64,000 bases of DNA from Novosphingobium kunmingense (GTDB lineage: Bacteria > Pseudomonadota > Alphaproteobacteria > Sphingomonadales > Sphingomonadaceae), in NCBI RefSeq assembly GCF_002813245.1, contig NZ_PHUF01000006.1, positions 62,001 to 126,000 on the forward strand. Direction: 5' to 3'. Below the pieces are notes generated by a model that did no database searches, was not told the DNA's origin, and saw only the letters and a list, made by a program, of their open reading frames with translations. How positions within the stretch are numbered: position 1 is the first letter of the stretch; every line of letters begins with the position of its first letter. Positions 25,121 through 33,099 of the stretch are shown here, piece after piece. The position numbers and the translations under genes are program-made.

Positions 25121-26575
25121 ATGAACGATCTTCCCAACCGCGCCCGCTCGATCTCCTCGCTGCGCGATTTCCTCGAACTGCTTGAGGATTCGGGCCAAGC
25201 GATCACCTGGAGCGATCCGGTGATGCCCGAGCCGGGCGTGCGCAACATTGCCGTTGCCGCCTCGCGCGATGCCAACGGCGCACCGGCGATCGTGTTCGAC
25301 AACATCACCGGCTATCCCGGCAAGCGCCTGGCGGTTGGTGTCCATGGTTCGTGGGACAACATCGCCCTGCTGCTGGGTCGGCCCAAGGGCACGACCATCC
25401 GCGAACTGTTCTTCGAGATCGCCGGGCGCTGGGGCGATCAGGAAGCGCAGATCAGTTATGTCCCCGAAGCCCAGGCCCCGGTTCACGAATGCCGGCTCGA
25501 GCAGGACATCAACCTCTATGATATCCTGCCCGTCTACCGGATCAACGAATACGATGGCGGGTTCTACATCGGCAAGGCTTCGGTTGCCTCGCGCGATCCG
25601 CTCGATCCGGACAATTTCGGCAAGCAGAATGTCGGGATCTACCGCCTACAGATCCAGGGACCGGACAGCTTTACCCTGATGACGATTCCGGCGCATGACA
25701 TGGGCCGCCAGATCCTCGCCGCCGAGCGTGAGAAAGTGCCACTCAAGATCGCGGTGATGCTGGGCAACCATCCTGGGCTGGCGGTTTTCGCCGCCACCCC
25801 GATCGGTTACGAGGAATCGGAATATTCCTATGCCTCGGCAATGATGGGCGCGCCGATCCGGCTGACCAAATCGGGCAACGGGATCGACATCCTGGCCGAC
25901 AGCGAAATCGTGATCGAGGCCGAACTGCAACTGGGCGAACGCGAGCTGGAAGGGCCGTTCGGCGAATTCCCCGGTTCCTACAGCGGCGTGCGCAAGGCGC
26001 CGATCTTCAAGGTCACGGCGGTGTCGCACCGGCGCGATCCGATCTTCGAGAACATCTACATCGGGCGCGGCTGGACCGAGCACGATACCCTGATCGGCCT
26101 GCACACCTCCGCCCCGATCTATGCCCAGCTGCGCCAGAGCTTCCCCGAAGTCACCGCGGTCAACGCGCTTTACCAGCACGGGCTGACCGGGATCATCTCG
26201 GTCAAGAACCGCATGGCCGGCTTTGCCAAGACGGTCGCGCTGCGCGCGCTGAGCACGCCGCACGGCGTGATGTACCTCAAGAACCTGATCATGGTCGACG
26301 CCGATGTCGATCCGTTCGATCTCAACCAGGTGATGTGGGCGCTTTCGACCCGCACCCGCGCGGATGACGTTATCGTGCTGCCCAACATGCCCGCCGTGCC
26401 GATCGATCCATCGGCAGTCGTTCCGGGCAAGGGCCACCGCCTGATCATCGACGCGACCAGCTATCTCCCGCCCGATCCGGTGGGTGAAGCGCACCTTGTC
26501 ACCCCGCCGACGGGGGACGAGATCGACGCCCTGAGCAAACGAATCCGCGAAATGCAGCTGGGAGCCCTGTCATGA
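25121..26575 (+). CDS. UbiD-family decarboxylase (VdcC-like)
   Basis: 484 residues of the prenyl-FMN-dependent UbiD decarboxylase family. ELEGPFGEFPGSYSGVRK carries the conserved catalytic Glu region, and NVGIYRLQIQGPDSFTLM and PAHDMGRQILAAE are cofactor/metal-site segments. Expected reaction: reversible decarboxylation of a phenolic acid, for example 4-hydroxybenzoate to phenol, protocatechuate to catechol or vanillate to guaiacol. Its stop overlaps the VdcD-like start by 4 bases. The gene order UbiX ... UbiD-VdcD matches a catabolic decarboxylase rather than a ubiquinone enzyme. If catechol is the product, the Region 1 operon can degrade it. Confidence 0.9.
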   Translation: MNDLPNRARSISSLRDFLELLEDSGQAITWSDPVMPEPGVRNIAVAASRDANGAPAIVFDNITGYPGKRLAVGVHGSWDNIALLLGRPKGTTIRELFFEIAGRWGDQEAQISYVPEAQAPVHECRLEQDINLYDILPVYRINEYDGGFYIGKASVASRDPLDPDNFGKQNVGIYRLQIQGPDSFTLMTIPAHDMGRQILAAEREKVPLKIAVMLGNHPGLAVFAATPIGYEESEYSYASAMMGAPIRLTKSGNGIDILADSEIVIEAELQLGERELEGPFGEFPGSYSGVRKAPIFKVTAVSHRRDPIFENIYIGRGWTEHDTLIGLHTSAPIYAQLRQSFPEVTAVNALYQHGLTGIISVKNRMAGFAKTVALRALSTPHGVMYLKNLIMVDADVDPFDLNQVMWALSTRTRADDVIVLPNMPAVPIDPSAVVPGKGHRLIIDATSYLPPDPVGEAHLVTPPTGDEIDALSKRIREMQLGALS

Positions 26576-26796
26576 CCACCACCGTCTGCGGGCGCTGCAA
26601 ATCGAGCGGCGCTGTCACCGATTACCAGGGCAGGCAGGACGGCGCGGTCGTGTGGACAATCCTGCGCTGCCCAACCTGCAACTTTTCCTGGCGCGACAGC
26701 GAACCGGCCCGCGCGATCGACCCGGCTGCGCGCTCGGCCGATTTCGCCGTCGATGCCGGCGATCTCCAGCGTTATCCCAAGATTCTCCAGCAATAA
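26572..26796 (+). CDS. VdcD-like phenolic acid decarboxylase subunit
   Basis: 74 residues with two CxxC pairs (CGRCKSSG and CPTCNFSWRDSEPAR), a small zinc-ribbon-like protein. The C-terminal half CNFSWRDSEP corresponds to the YTWRDTEP segment I recall for VdcD/subunit D of vanillate and hydroxybenzoate decarboxylases. It overlaps the UbiD stop by 4 bases. Its biochemical role is unclear even in studied systems; it is needed with the other two subunits for activity in some. Confidence 0.82.
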   Translation: MTTTVCGRCKSSGAVTDYQGRQDGAVVWTILRCPTCNFSWRDSEPARAIDPAARSADFAVDAGDLQRYPKILQQ

Positions 26797-26809
26797 GGCT
26801 CCAGACGCC

Positions 26810-28276
26810 ATGATCGATCAAGCCCGCCAGACGGCCACGCTCGGTACCCTCGCCCAGGCACTGGGCAAGGCCGCCGTCGATACCAGCCCGCAAACCCTGG
26901 CCCGCTATGCCGTTCCGGGGATGGCCCCGGCAGGCGTGGTGCTTCCGACCGATGAAGCCCAGCTCGCCAAGGTGCTCGAAGCGGCGCGCACCAGCGGCGG
27001 CGTGGTCCAGACGGTCTGCAACGGCGCACATGGGCTGGAAAAGGCGGTGCAGGACAAGGTGATCGTCCTCGACCTCCAGAAGATGAACAAGGTGATCGAA
27101 GTAAACGAGCAGCTGGCCACCTGCCTGGTCGAACCGGGCGTCACCTTCCGCCAGCTCGATGCCCATATTAAGGAAAAGGGCATCAAGCTGTGGGTGGACT
27201 TCCCCGGCAATCCCGATGAAAGCGTGGCCGCCAGTTTCATCAACCGCCGCCCCGGCTACACCCCCTATTCCGATCACTTCCTGATGCAGTGCGGGCTCGA
27301 GGTCATGCTGGCTGATGGCAAGATGGTGCGAACCGGCATGGGCGCCATGCCCAAGAGCACCTGCTGGCAGCTGTTCAAGTTCGGCTATGGCCCGTGGGTC
27401 GATGGTCTGTTCACCCAATCCGATTTCGGGGTGGTGACCAAGGTGGGCATGTGGATGATGCCGCAGCCCCCGGCGCATCAGACCTTCATGGTCTCGGTCC
27501 CCCAGGAGGACGATCTGGGCGCGTTGCTGGACGTGCTCGGGCCGCTCAAGCTTAACATGGTGGTGGCCAATGGCGTCGCAGTGGGCAATGCGCTCCACGA
27601 AGCGGCCCTGCTCGGCAAGCGCCGCGCCGACTTCGAAGGCCAGGGGCCGATGGCGGCAAGCGCGGTCAAGGCGGCCGGCGAAGCGCTCGGCCTTGGCTAC
27701 TGGAACCTTTACGGCTCGCTCTATGGCTTGCCCGGCAACGTCGCGATCCTGTGGGACACGGTCAAGGGTGCGTTCTCGTCGATCAGCGGCGCACGGGTGA
27801 TTACCGATGGCAAGGGCATCGATCCCAAGTTGTGGGCCTGGCGGATGGGCACGATGACCGGCGTGGTGGCCGATCCCCCGGCCCGAACCTCGGGCTGGGG
27901 CGGCGACACGGCGTTGACGGTCAATCCGGTCAGCCCTGTGGATGGCGAAGAAGCGGTCAAGCTTTATGAACTGTCGCGCGACATCTGCGCCAAGAACGGC
28001 TTCGATTTCGTCGGCGAAACCACCGCGATCTGGCGTTCGGCGAACCATCGCCAGGTGCTGTCCCATGCCGCCGGGAAGGCCGAGGACGCGGCACGGGCGA
28101 AGGCCTGCGCCGAAGCCCTGATCGCCGCGCAGGCAGAGGCCGGCTTCGGCCAGATCCTGACCGACCCCGGGCTGGGAGCGGCGGTTGCCAAGACCTATGA
28201 AAAGGGTGGCCGCTCGGCCCTGCATGCGCGGGTCAAGCAGGCGCTCGATCCCAACTCGATCTTTGCCTCGGTCTGA
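26810..28276 (+). CDS. Second VAO/PCMH-family FAD-linked oxidase, divergent
   Basis: 488 residues, a paralogue of the 22054-23613 flavoprotein: CNGAHGLEKAVQDKVIVLDL, CLVEPGVTFRQLDAHIKEKG, GYTPYSDHFLMQCGLEVMLA and GYWNLYGSLYGLPG line up with it. Differences are marked: the first paralogue has PGWGGVMGNALEHG before GYTPY, while this one has PGNPDESVAASFINRR, and the FGNGRN segment reads VCNGAHG. It may act on a different substrate or be a regulatory or non-catalytic partner. It starts at the ATG at 26810 and precedes the cytochrome gene, so it could be the flavoprotein of its own flavocytochrome. Confidence 0.85.
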   Translation: MIDQARQTATLGTLAQALGKAAVDTSPQTLARYAVPGMAPAGVVLPTDEAQLAKVLEAARTSGGVVQTVCNGAHGLEKAVQDKVIVLDLQKMNKVIEVNEQLATCLVEPGVTFRQLDAHIKEKGIKLWVDFPGNPDESVAASFINRRPGYTPYSDHFLMQCGLEVMLADGKMVRTGMGAMPKSTCWQLFKFGYGPWVDGLFTQSDFGVVTKVGMWMMPQPPAHQTFMVSVPQEDDLGALLDVLGPLKLNMVVANGVAVGNALHEAALLGKRRADFEGQGPMAASAVKAAGEALGLGYWNLYGSLYGLPGNVAILWDTVKGAFSSISGARVITDGKGIDPKLWAWRMGTMTGVVADPPARTSGWGGDTALTVNPVSPVDGEEAVKLYELSRDICAKNGFDFVGETTAIWRSANHRQVLSHAAGKAEDAARAKACAEALIAAQAEAGFGQILTDPGLGAAVAKTYEKGGRSALHARVKQALDPNSIFASV

Positions 28277-28307
28277 GCCGATGCGTCGCCATGCCTGCGG
28301 AGGTACA

Positions 28308-28664
28308 ATGAACAAGCTCCTCGTCCTTTCGCTCCTCGCCACTCTTGGCGCCTGTTCGTCCAAGCAAGGCGAAGTGGTCGCGGATGGTGCGGAGAACTAT
28401 GAGCGCTACTGCGCCGGTTGCCATAACCCCGGCCCCGGACACGGAGCGACCATGCTGCTGGCGGAAAAGGGCCGTCCGGTTCCGGCGCTGATCGGCCGCA
28501 AGGATCTGGACTACGATTACCTCCATTCGGTGGTTCGTCAGGGCCTGATCGAAATGCCGCCATTCCGCGCCACCGAGCTGAGCGACCCCCAGATCAAGGA
28601 GGTCTACGAATACATCAAGACCGCAGAGCCGCCGAAGCAGGAACCCGCGCTGCCCAAATCCTAG
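28308..28664 (+). CDS. Cytochrome c lipoprotein, probable PchC-like electron acceptor
   Basis: 118 residues. A lipoprotein signal peptide with lipobox LGAC, then YCAGCHNPGPGHGA (heme-binding CxxCH), IEMPPFRATELSD with a likely axial Met, and a short C-terminal tail. GGAGG directly precedes the ATG. As the last gene after two VAO-family flavoproteins it very probably takes electrons from one or both, as PchC does for PchF, and passes them to the respiratory chain. The lipid anchor would hold it at a membrane, facing the periplasm, implying that the flavoproteins act there too. Confidence 0.88.
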   Translation: MNKLLVLSLLATLGACSSKQGEVVADGAENYERYCAGCHNPGPGHGATMLLAEKGRPVPALIGRKDLDYDYLHSVVRQGLIEMPPFRATELSDPQIKEVYEYIKTAEPPKQEPALPKS

Positions 28665-29200
28665 AACGGATCGCGTTCGAGCGCCCGATCGGCAAGCTCG
28701 CCAAGGCGTTTGACCGCATCGGGATTTGCCTTGTGCGCTTCTGCATAGGCCGTGAAACTGGCTCGGGCGGCTGAGACCGGCGATGCCATCGAGCTGCGCA
28801 AAACACCGTCTCGATATCGCACAACCAAGGCGCGCTGGACCAGGCGTTCGCACTTGAGTTCGACGGATTTAAGGGCATCGTATTCGGGCTTGATCGACAA
28901 TCCCTCGCGCGCTGTCTCGCCATACGACTTCAACCAGCGGCGAGCTGACCGGACGGGTGAAACCAACTCGTTGTTGAGTTCGCCTGCCGCAAGGGCCAAA
29001 TCGCCGACGCCGGACGATTCAAGCGCGATGCCCTGCGAATCCGCCAGCCATAGGCAGAACAGCATCAGGTTCACGTCGCATCCGTGATCGTCCTGCAGCG
29101 CGAGTGACAGGGCCTGCACGCCAGGCTTGGCGTAGGTTTCCAGTGAGAACCGCCAGAAGTCCTCCGTTAGAGCTTCAAGGTCCGCCATTGGGCCGATCAT
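28661..29200 (-). CDS. TIGR02444-type conserved hypothetical protein
   Basis: About 179 residues (or 175 from the second ATG at 29188). ALTEDFWRFSLETYAKPGVQ followed by LSLALQDDHGCDVNLMLFCL and WLADSQG is the pattern of the TIGR02444/DUF2390 family, a widespread small soluble protein without known function. It overlaps the cytochrome gene end by 4 bases, convergently, and is not obviously part of either catabolic unit. No strong ribosome site separates the two possible starts. Confidence 0.8.
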   Translation of the reverse strand: MIGPMADLEALTEDFWRFSLETYAKPGVQALSLALQDDHGCDVNLMLFCLWLADSQGIALESSGVGDLALAAGELNNELVSPVRSARRWLKSYGETAREGLSIKPEYDALKSVELKCERLVQRALVVRYRDGVLRSSMASPVSAARASFTAYAEAHKANPDAVKRLGELADRALERDPF

Positions 29201-29216
29201 AGCTCAAACAGCGACA

Positions 29217-29239
29217 GGCGACAGCACAAAGCTGCCGCC
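29217..29239 (-). terminator. Hairpin after the 29287-30147 hydrolase gene
   Basis: GGCGACAGC and GCTGCCGCC pair (one mismatch) around a 5-base loop, downstream of the hydrolase stop on the minus strand. No T-run follows. Possible transcription terminator. Confidence 0.35.
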
Positions 29240-29286
29240 TGCCAATCCGGGCGCTGCCCCAGCGGGCCGCGCAGCAGTCGTTTTGC

Positions 29287-30147
29287 TCAGAACGAGCGGG
29301 CGCCGAAGTGGATTTCCATCATCGGGCGCATCACGTCCCAGCGCTCCAGCTGCGACCAGTGGCCCGAACGGTCGAGCACGTAGAGTTCGGCATGCTTGAG
29401 ATGCTGGATCAGGTAGAGGCTGGTGTCGAGCGGAACCACCCGGTCCTGGCGGCCGTGGAATATCAGCACTTCATGCGGCATCTTGCCCAGCAGCTCGGGC
29501 GGCATGTTGAGCGTGTCGATCCCGTTCTTCATCGAATCGATCATCTTGACCGCGGTCTTCATGATCCCCGGATCGGTGGCGATCTTGTAGCGGTTCTGGA
29601 CGATTTCTTCCATGCCTTCGAACTTGTCGGCATCGTAGGCGAAGCTATGCATCACCTGTCGATAGCGGGCATAGCGCGGATCGGAATAGAATGAGAGCAG
29701 GCGGATCAGTTCCGGGGTGCGCGGGCCGGGAGCGCCGATCGAGCCCATCAGCACCACCTTGTCGATCGTGTCGGGTTCCTCGCTCATCATCTGCAGGGTC
29801 AGCGCACCGCCCATCGAATTGCCGACGACGTGGGCCTTCTTCACGCCCAGCGCCTCAAGCAGGCCAAAGCACTGATCGACCCGGGTGCCGATCCAGCCCA
29901 TCACGCTGTCGGGCCAGGGATCGGGGATCACCGACTGGCCGAAGCCGATCAGATCGGGCGCGATCACGAAGAAGTTTTCCGCCAGGTCCGGCATCAGGTG
30001 ATACCAGTTGGAGGCGGCATGCGCGCCCGGACCCGCACCGTGAAGGAGCAGGATCGCCGGCTTGGACGGATCGCCCGCCAGCAAGGTGTGCGAGGTCAGG
30101 CCCCGTCCCGTGATCTTTTCTTCCCTGATAACGCCGTCAGCAGCCAT
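29287..30147 (-). CDS. Alpha/beta hydrolase, meta-cleavage product hydrolase type
   Basis: 286 residues. LLHGAGPGAHAASNWYHL is the oxyanion-hole motif, VGNSMGGALTLQMM carries the Ser and DRSGHWSQLERW the His of the catalytic triad; the family includes BphD/CarC/DmpD. It is a different protein from the 4178 hydrolase. Its promoter region is shared with the HpaH-like gene, so both could be induced together. The acyl side of its substrate cannot be told from sequence. Probably hydrolyses a longer or substituted ring-cleavage product. Confidence 0.85.
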   Translation of the reverse strand: MAADGVIREEKITGRGLTSHTLLAGDPSKPAILLLHGAGPGAHAASNWYHLMPDLAENFFVIAPDLIGFGQSVIPDPWPDSVMGWIGTRVDQCFGLLEALGVKKAHVVGNSMGGALTLQMMSEEPDTIDKVVLMGSIGAPGPRTPELIRLLSFYSDPRYARYRQVMHSFAYDADKFEGMEEIVQNRYKIATDPGIMKTAVKMIDSMKNGIDTLNMPPELLGKMPHEVLIFHGRQDRVVPLDTSLYLIQHLKHAELYVLDRSGHWSQLERWDVMRPMMEIHFGARSF

Positions 30148-30234
30148 GACCTTCTCCCATGTGGTCTTGTGAAAGTGCCCGCGCGACTCTTCGCCGGAGT
30201 GCGCGATGAATTGGGCGGGAGCCTAAGATATCGT

Positions 30235-30249
30235 TTGACAATGTGCAAC
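30235..30249. promoter_or_regulatory. Promoter/operator between hydrolase and HpaH-like genes
   Basis: TTGACA (30235-30240) overlaps GACAATGTGCAAC (30237-30249). The 13-mer is repeated exactly, on the opposite strand, at 35309-35321 before the IclR gene, and both are followed by a TTTCCCA run. This looks like a -35 element plus operator for the plus-strand unit starting at 30287, possibly also acting on the divergent hydrolase gene. Confidence 0.55.
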
Positions 30250-30286
30250 GAGTTTTCCCAAGTGTTACGCATTGGGAGCAGGACAC

Positions 30287-31102
30287 ATGACAGGCGAGAC
30301 ATTCGACGTTCGACAGGTCGCGCAATTGGCGCAGGAACTCGACCATGCCGAGCAGACCCGCGAACGGATCCGGCCCTTCTCCGTGCGCTATCCCGGCATG
30401 CGGATCGAGGATGCCTACCGCATCAACCAGGCCTGGGTCGATCTCAAGCTGGCCCGAGGCCGCACCGTCTATGGCCACAAGATCGGCCTGACCTCGCGCG
30501 CGATGCAGCAGGCAGCCGGAATCACCGAACCCGATTATGGCACCTTGCTGGATGACATGGTGTTCGAACAGGGCAGCGACGTGCCGACCGCCCGGTTCAT
30601 CACGCCCAAGGTCGAGGTCGAGCTGGCCTTTGTCCTCGGGCGCCGCCTGGAAGGAGCACAGACGACGATTTTCGATGTCCTGAGCGCCACCGATTATGTG
30701 GTTCCGGCAATCGAAATCATAGACACCCGGGTGCATCCCAAGGATCCCGAAACCGGGGTGGCGCGCAAGGTCCTGGACACGATCAGCGACAATGCCGCCA
30801 ATGCCGGGATCATCGTCGGCGGTCTGCCGGCGAAACCCGACGGGCTCGATCTGCGCCGCATCGGCGCGCTGCTCAGCCGCAACGGGGTGATCGAGGAAAC
30901 CGGCCTTGCCGCCGGTGTGCTCAACCATCCCGCCAATGGCGTGGCCTGGCTGGCGCGGCGGCTCGCTCCCTGGGGCCAGGCGCTCGAAGCGGGAGAGGTG
31001 GTGCTGGGTGGCTCGTTTACGCGCCCGGTCGAAGGCGCGCCGGGCGATGTCTTCAATGCCGATTTCGGCGCCCTGGGGTCAATCGGCTTCCGGTTCGTCT
31101 AA
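30287..31102 (+). CDS. 2-oxo-hepta-4-ene-1,7-dioate hydratase-like (HpaH family)
   Basis: 271 residues of the MhpD/HpaH hydratase family: [37 protein letters not shown] and [11 protein letters not shown] are conserved. HpaH adds water to 2-oxohept-4-enedioate in homoprotocatechuate breakdown. Here it directly precedes an HpaI-type aldolase, which makes the pair functionally coherent. The start is the ATG at 30287 with GGGAGCAGG upstream. The other homoprotocatechuate genes (dioxygenase, semialdehyde dehydrogenase, isomerase) are absent, so the true substrate may be a different hydroxylated dienoate. Confidence 0.82.
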   Translation: MTGETFDVRQVAQLAQELDHAEQTRERIRPFSVRYPGMRIEDAYRINQAWVDLKLARGRTVYGHKIGLTSRAMQQAAGITEPDYGTLLDDMVFEQGSDVPTARFITPKVEVELAFVLGRRLEGAQTTIFDVLSATDYVVPAIEIIDTRVHPKDPETGVARKVLDTISDNAANAGIIVGGLPAKPDGLDLRRIGALLSRNGVIEETGLAAGVLNHPANGVAWLARRLAPWGQALEAGEVVLGGSFTRPVEGAPGDVFNADFGALGSIGFRFV

Positions 31103-31116
31103 GGGAAGGGGCTGAA

Positions 31117-31905
31117 ATGCAGACACCGATCAACCGCTTCAAGCAGGCCTTGCGCGAAGGTCCGGTCCAGCTTGGCTTCTGGTTGGCCCTGGCCGATCCC
31201 GATATCGCCGAAATCTGCGCGGGCCAGGGCTATGACTGGCTGCTGATCGATGGCGAACATGGCCCGCAGACCCTGCCCGGCATCGTCGGGCAGCTGCGGG
31301 CGGTCGAGGCGACGCCGCCGTGCTCCGCGATCGTGCGGATAGCCGGCCACGATCCGGTAACGATCAAGCAGGTTCTCGATCTTGGAGCGCAGACTCTGAT
31401 GGTTCCGATGGTCGAGACCGCCGAACAGGCCCAGGCCATCGTAATTGCGTCCCGCTATCCGCCTGCAGGCGAACGCGGCCTCGGCGGTACCCGCGCAGCG
31501 CGCTGGGGCGGCTATCCTGCCTATGTCGCCGAGGCCAACGCGCAGGTCTGCATCATCGCCCAGATCGAGACCGCGACCGCCGTCGACAACATTGAGGCGA
31601 TCGCTGCGGTGGACGGGATCGACGCGCTGTTTCTTGGACCTGCGGACCTGGCCGCGACCGAAGGGTTGCTGGGCGCAAGCAACTTCGATGCCCTGTTCAA
31701 GCTGACCGGCGAAGCACTGGCGCGGATGGTAGCGACCGGAAAACCGGCAGGCATCCTTTCGCGCGACGAGCGGCTCGTCCAGCAGTTCCTCGATGGCGGT
31801 GCCCGCTTCATCGCCAACGGCATCGACAGCTTCACCTTGGCAAAAGGCGCAGGCGACGGGCTTCGCCGCTGGCGCGAACGCATCGCCGCGCTGGGCGGAG
31901 TCTGA
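31117..31905 (+). CDS. HpcH/HpaI-family 4-hydroxy-2-oxo-acid aldolase
   Basis: 262 residues, class II pyruvate aldolase. LLIDGEHGPQTLPG, SAIVRIAGHDP (substrate Arg), IIAQIETATAVDN (metal Glu) and FLGPADLAA (metal Asp) match the HpaI active site. It splits a 4-hydroxy-2-oxo-acid into pyruvate and an aldehyde. Spaced 14 bases after the hydratase and 2 before the CoA-transferase, so a single transcript is likely. Homologues also act on other 2-keto-3-deoxy acids; the hydratase context supports a ring-cleavage route. Confidence 0.87.
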   Translation: MQTPINRFKQALREGPVQLGFWLALADPDIAEICAGQGYDWLLIDGEHGPQTLPGIVGQLRAVEATPPCSAIVRIAGHDPVTIKQVLDLGAQTLMVPMVETAEQAQAIVIASRYPPAGERGLGGTRAARWGGYPAYVAEANAQVCIIAQIETATAVDNIEAIAAVDGIDALFLGPADLAATEGLLGASNFDALFKLTGEALARMVATGKPAGILSRDERLVQQFLDGGARFIANGIDSFTLAKGAGDGLRRWRERIAALGGV

Positions 31906-31907
31906 CC

Positions 31908-33074
31908 ATGGCGAAACCGGCCTGGCAGGACTCGGCAACCGGCGATCCGGCCAAACCGCTCGATGGCGTACGGGTGCTCGAACTGGCCCGCATTCTGGCC
32001 GGCCCCTGGTGCGGGCAATTGCTGGCGGACCTGGGCGCCGAAGTGATCAAGATCGAGCGGCCCGGTGCGGGCGACGATACGCGGCATTGGGGGCCGCCCT
32101 TCGTGACCGCAGAAGACGGCACCAGTCTGGGCGCGGCCTATTTCCATTCGACCAATCGCGGCAAGTGCTCCTTCGCGATCGACATCGCCAGCACGGAAGG
32201 CCAGGCCATCATCCGCGAGCTGGCGAGCGGGGCCGATATCGTGATCGAGAACTACAAGGTCGGCGGGCTGGCGAAGTACGGGCTTGACCATGCGGCGCTG
32301 TCCGAACTGAACCCGCGCCTGATCACGTGTTCGATCACCGGGTTCGGGCAGACCGGGCCTTATGCCCACCGCGCGGGCTACGATTTCATCGCCCAGGCCA
32401 TGGGCGGCATGATGTCGATGACCGGCGAACCCGATCGCGAGCCGCAGAAGGCGGGCATCGCGGTGGCCGACCTGTTCACGGGCATGTACAGCACGGTGGC
32501 GATTCTCGCCGCGCTCAACCGCCGGGACCGCACCGGCAGCGGCGCCCATATCGACATGGCGCTGCTCGACACCCAGGTGGCGGTCATGGCCAATCAGGCG
32601 ATGAACTGGATGACATCGGGCAAGGTCCCGCGCCGGTTCGGCAACGGCCATGCCAATCTGGCGCCCTATCAGGCCTTCCCCACGCTGGACGGACCCTTGG
32701 TGATCGCGGCCGGCAATGACGGCCAGTTCGCCAGCCTGTGCCGCATCTTGCGGTGTTCACTGCATGAAGACCCGCGTTTCGCTACCAATCCTGCCCGTCT
32801 CGCGAACCGGGCGGAACTGGTCGCGACGGTCGAGGCACTCACGGCGCAGTGGAACCGGCAAGCGCTATTCAATGCGCTGGAAGAGGCTGGTGTGCCGGCT
32901 GGGCCGATCAATGAACTCGACGAAGTCTTCGCCGATCCGCAGGTCGTCGCCCGCGGCCTCGCCGTTATGGCCGGTGGGCGCAAAGGCGTCGCCAGCCCGA
33001 TCGTGATCGACGGGGTGCGGATGGTTTCGGATCGAGCCGCGCCGGGAAATCCCGAGCCGGTTGACGACGAATAG
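31908..33074 (+). CDS. CaiB/BaiF-family (class III) CoA-transferase
   Basis: 388 residues. GVRVLELARILAGPWCGQLL at the N-terminus and DRHY-like signatures, then KAGIAVADLFTGMYSTVA with the catalytic Asp of family III transferases. It would move CoA between acids, for example activating a side-chain acid or recycling CoA from a product. It follows the HpaI-like gene by 2 bases. The substrate is unknown. Region 6 CoA-ester genes may use its products, but nothing links them directly. Confidence 0.87.
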   Translation: MAKPAWQDSATGDPAKPLDGVRVLELARILAGPWCGQLLADLGAEVIKIERPGAGDDTRHWGPPFVTAEDGTSLGAAYFHSTNRGKCSFAIDIASTEGQAIIRELASGADIVIENYKVGGLAKYGLDHAALSELNPRLITCSITGFGQTGPYAHRAGYDFIAQAMGGMMSMTGEPDREPQKAGIAVADLFTGMYSTVAILAALNRRDRTGSGAHIDMALLDTQVAVMANQAMNWMTSGKVPRRFGNGHANLAPYQAFPTLDGPLVIAAGNDGQFASLCRILRCSLHEDPRFATNPARLANRAELVATVEALTAQWNRQALFNALEEAGVPAGPINELDEVFADPQVVARGLAVMAGGRKGVASPIVIDGVRMVSDRAAPGNPEPVDDE

Positions 33075-33082
33075 CAAACCCG

Positions 33083-33099
33083 CCCAGCTTAAGCCTGGG
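33083..33099. terminator. Small hairpin between convergent CoA-transferase and MFS genes
   Basis: CCCAG/CTGGG pair around 7 bases, flanked by a second AACCC/GGGTT pair. It includes the MFS stop codon. A bidirectional terminator between the two convergent genes is possible but weak. Confidence 0.3.

Noticed and set aside
21832..25308. 1158-codon open frame on the minus strand
   Set aside because: It lies opposite the PchF-like flavoprotein and aryl aldehyde dehydrogenase genes, whose protein motifs are unmistakable. Its translation is rich in His, Arg, Asp and Gly with no motif, as expected for the antisense of GC-rich genes.
26615..28363. 582-codon open frame on the minus strand
   Set aside because: Antisense of the second VAO-like flavoprotein gene; no recognisable domain.
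30287..31905. A complete homoprotocatechuate (hpa) pathway
   Set aside because: Only hydratase- and aldolase-like genes are present; the dioxygenase, semialdehyde dehydrogenase and isomerase are missing from the window.
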